Positions 63,605 to 64,000 of a stretch of 64,000 bases of DNA are shown here, piece by piece. This stretch comes from Microbacterium sp. C5A9 (lineage in GTDB: Bacteria > Actinomycetota > Actinomycetes > Actinomycetales > Microbacteriaceae), in the NCBI RefSeq assembly GCF_022627955.1, contig NZ_JABXGD010000006.1:124001-188000 (forward strand), given 5' to 3'. Position numbers and translations under genes: made by a program. The notes beneath the pieces are model-generated. The model was not told the origin of the DNA. It saw nothing but the letters and a program-made list of their open reading frames with translations, and searched no databases. How positions within the stretch are numbered: the stretch's first letter is position 1; each line of letters begins with the position of its first letter.

Positions 63605-64000
63605 CCGAGTTCTCCACGCGTCAGATCCAGGCGGGGTACATCCCCGGCACCCCGCAGAACAGCGCCGTCCCGCCGATCTACCAGACCGCCGCCTACGAGT
63701 TCGCGTCGCTCGCCGACGCAGCCGACCTGTTCGCGCTCCGGGCGGCCGGCAACCTCTACAGCCGCAACGCGAGCCCGACCCAGCAGATCCTCGAGGAGCG
63801 CATCGCCGCCCTCGAGGGCGGCGTCTCCGCGGTGGCGGTCGCGTCCGGCCAGGCGGCGGTCGCCGTGACGCTGCTCGCGATCGTCGGGCGCGGCGGACAC
63901 ATCGTCGCCGCCACCCAGCTCTACGGCGGCACGGTCGACCTGCTGCAGGAGACCTTCGACGACTTCGGCATCCCGGTGACCTTCGTCGACCAGGACGACC
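63601..64000 (+). CDS. metY: O-acetylhomoserine sulfhydrylase, N-terminal part
   Basis: The first 133 residues; the gene continues past the window end. PLP enzyme of the Cys/Met metabolism family that makes homocysteine from O-acetylhomoserine and sulfide. Seen: FSTRQIQAGYIPGTPQNSA, PPIYQTAAYEF, LYSRNASPTQQILEERIAAL and ASGQAAVAVTLLAI, all typical of MetY rather than MetB. The PLP-binding Lys lies beyond the window. ATG 63601 overlaps the preceding stop. Confidence 0.93.
   Translation, partial: MTEFSTRQIQAGYIPGTPQNSAVPPIYQTAAYEFASLADAADLFALRAAGNLYSRNASPTQQILEERIAALEGGVSAVAVASGQAAVAVTLLAIVGRGGHIVAATQLYGGTVDLLQETFDDFGIPVTFVDQDD

Overview
The window is high-GC DNA from a Gram-positive actinobacterium, most likely a member of the Microbacteriaceae close to Microbacterium. 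This is inferred from protein sequence character, lipoprotein lipoboxes, the DUF222/HNH gene, the rsmI/PMT divergent pair and the prs-glmU-tRNA-Gln and metG-tatD-ksgA-ispE gene groupings. It is ordinary chromosome: there is no rRNA, CRISPR array, intact insertion sequence or prophage, and one tRNA gene.

Layout. 1-5.2 kb: end of gnd, a MacB-like ABC exporter, and a divergent two-component system. 5.2-8.2 kb: a flavin-based membrane redox module (NqrB/RnfD-FNR fusion, ApbE, FMN-binding lipoprotein). 8.2-12.3 kb: prs, glmU and tRNA-Gln, then a marR-pseudouridine synthase pair. 12.3-19 kb: metQNI methionine importer, Na+/H+ antiporter and an ABC-F ATPase. 18.9-23.7 kb: an accessory stretch with two decayed gene fragments, a DUF222/HNH protein, two secreted proteins of unknown role and a spermidine-synthase-like protein. 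23.8-29.1 kb: a CUT2 sugar transporter and its LacI regulator. 29.1-35.9 kb: ispE, ksgA, tatD and metG, interrupted by an aldo/keto reductase and an MFS gene. 35.9-37.5 kb: a membrane molybdopterin oxidoreductase. 37.5-46.1 kb: an Opp-type transporter operon ending in a GH1 beta-glucosidase, a MarR/VOC pair and a second LacI regulator. 46.2-60.4 kb: mainly housekeeping genes (rsmI, protein mannosyltransferase, permease, DUF255 protein, reductases, hrpA). 60.4-62.8 kb: a four-gene, translationally coupled type VII-type polymorphic toxin/immunity operon. 62.9-64 kb: an alpha/beta-hydrolase-like gene and the start of metY.

The clearest global signal is promoter architecture. About twenty genes have a -10-like hexamer followed by exactly six (sometimes seven or eight) bases and then ATG or GTG, as expected for leaderless mRNAs. 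In two cases the -10 hexamer contains the stop codon of the preceding gene. Several local regulatory circuits can be read directly: a shared LacI operator upstream of lacI and of the sugar ABC operon, a LacI-type operator over the Opp/GH1 promoter, twin MarR operators between marR and a VOC gene, and TCCATAG repeats between the response regulator and the exporter it may control. The toxin operon and the flavin module are the parts most worth experimental follow-up.
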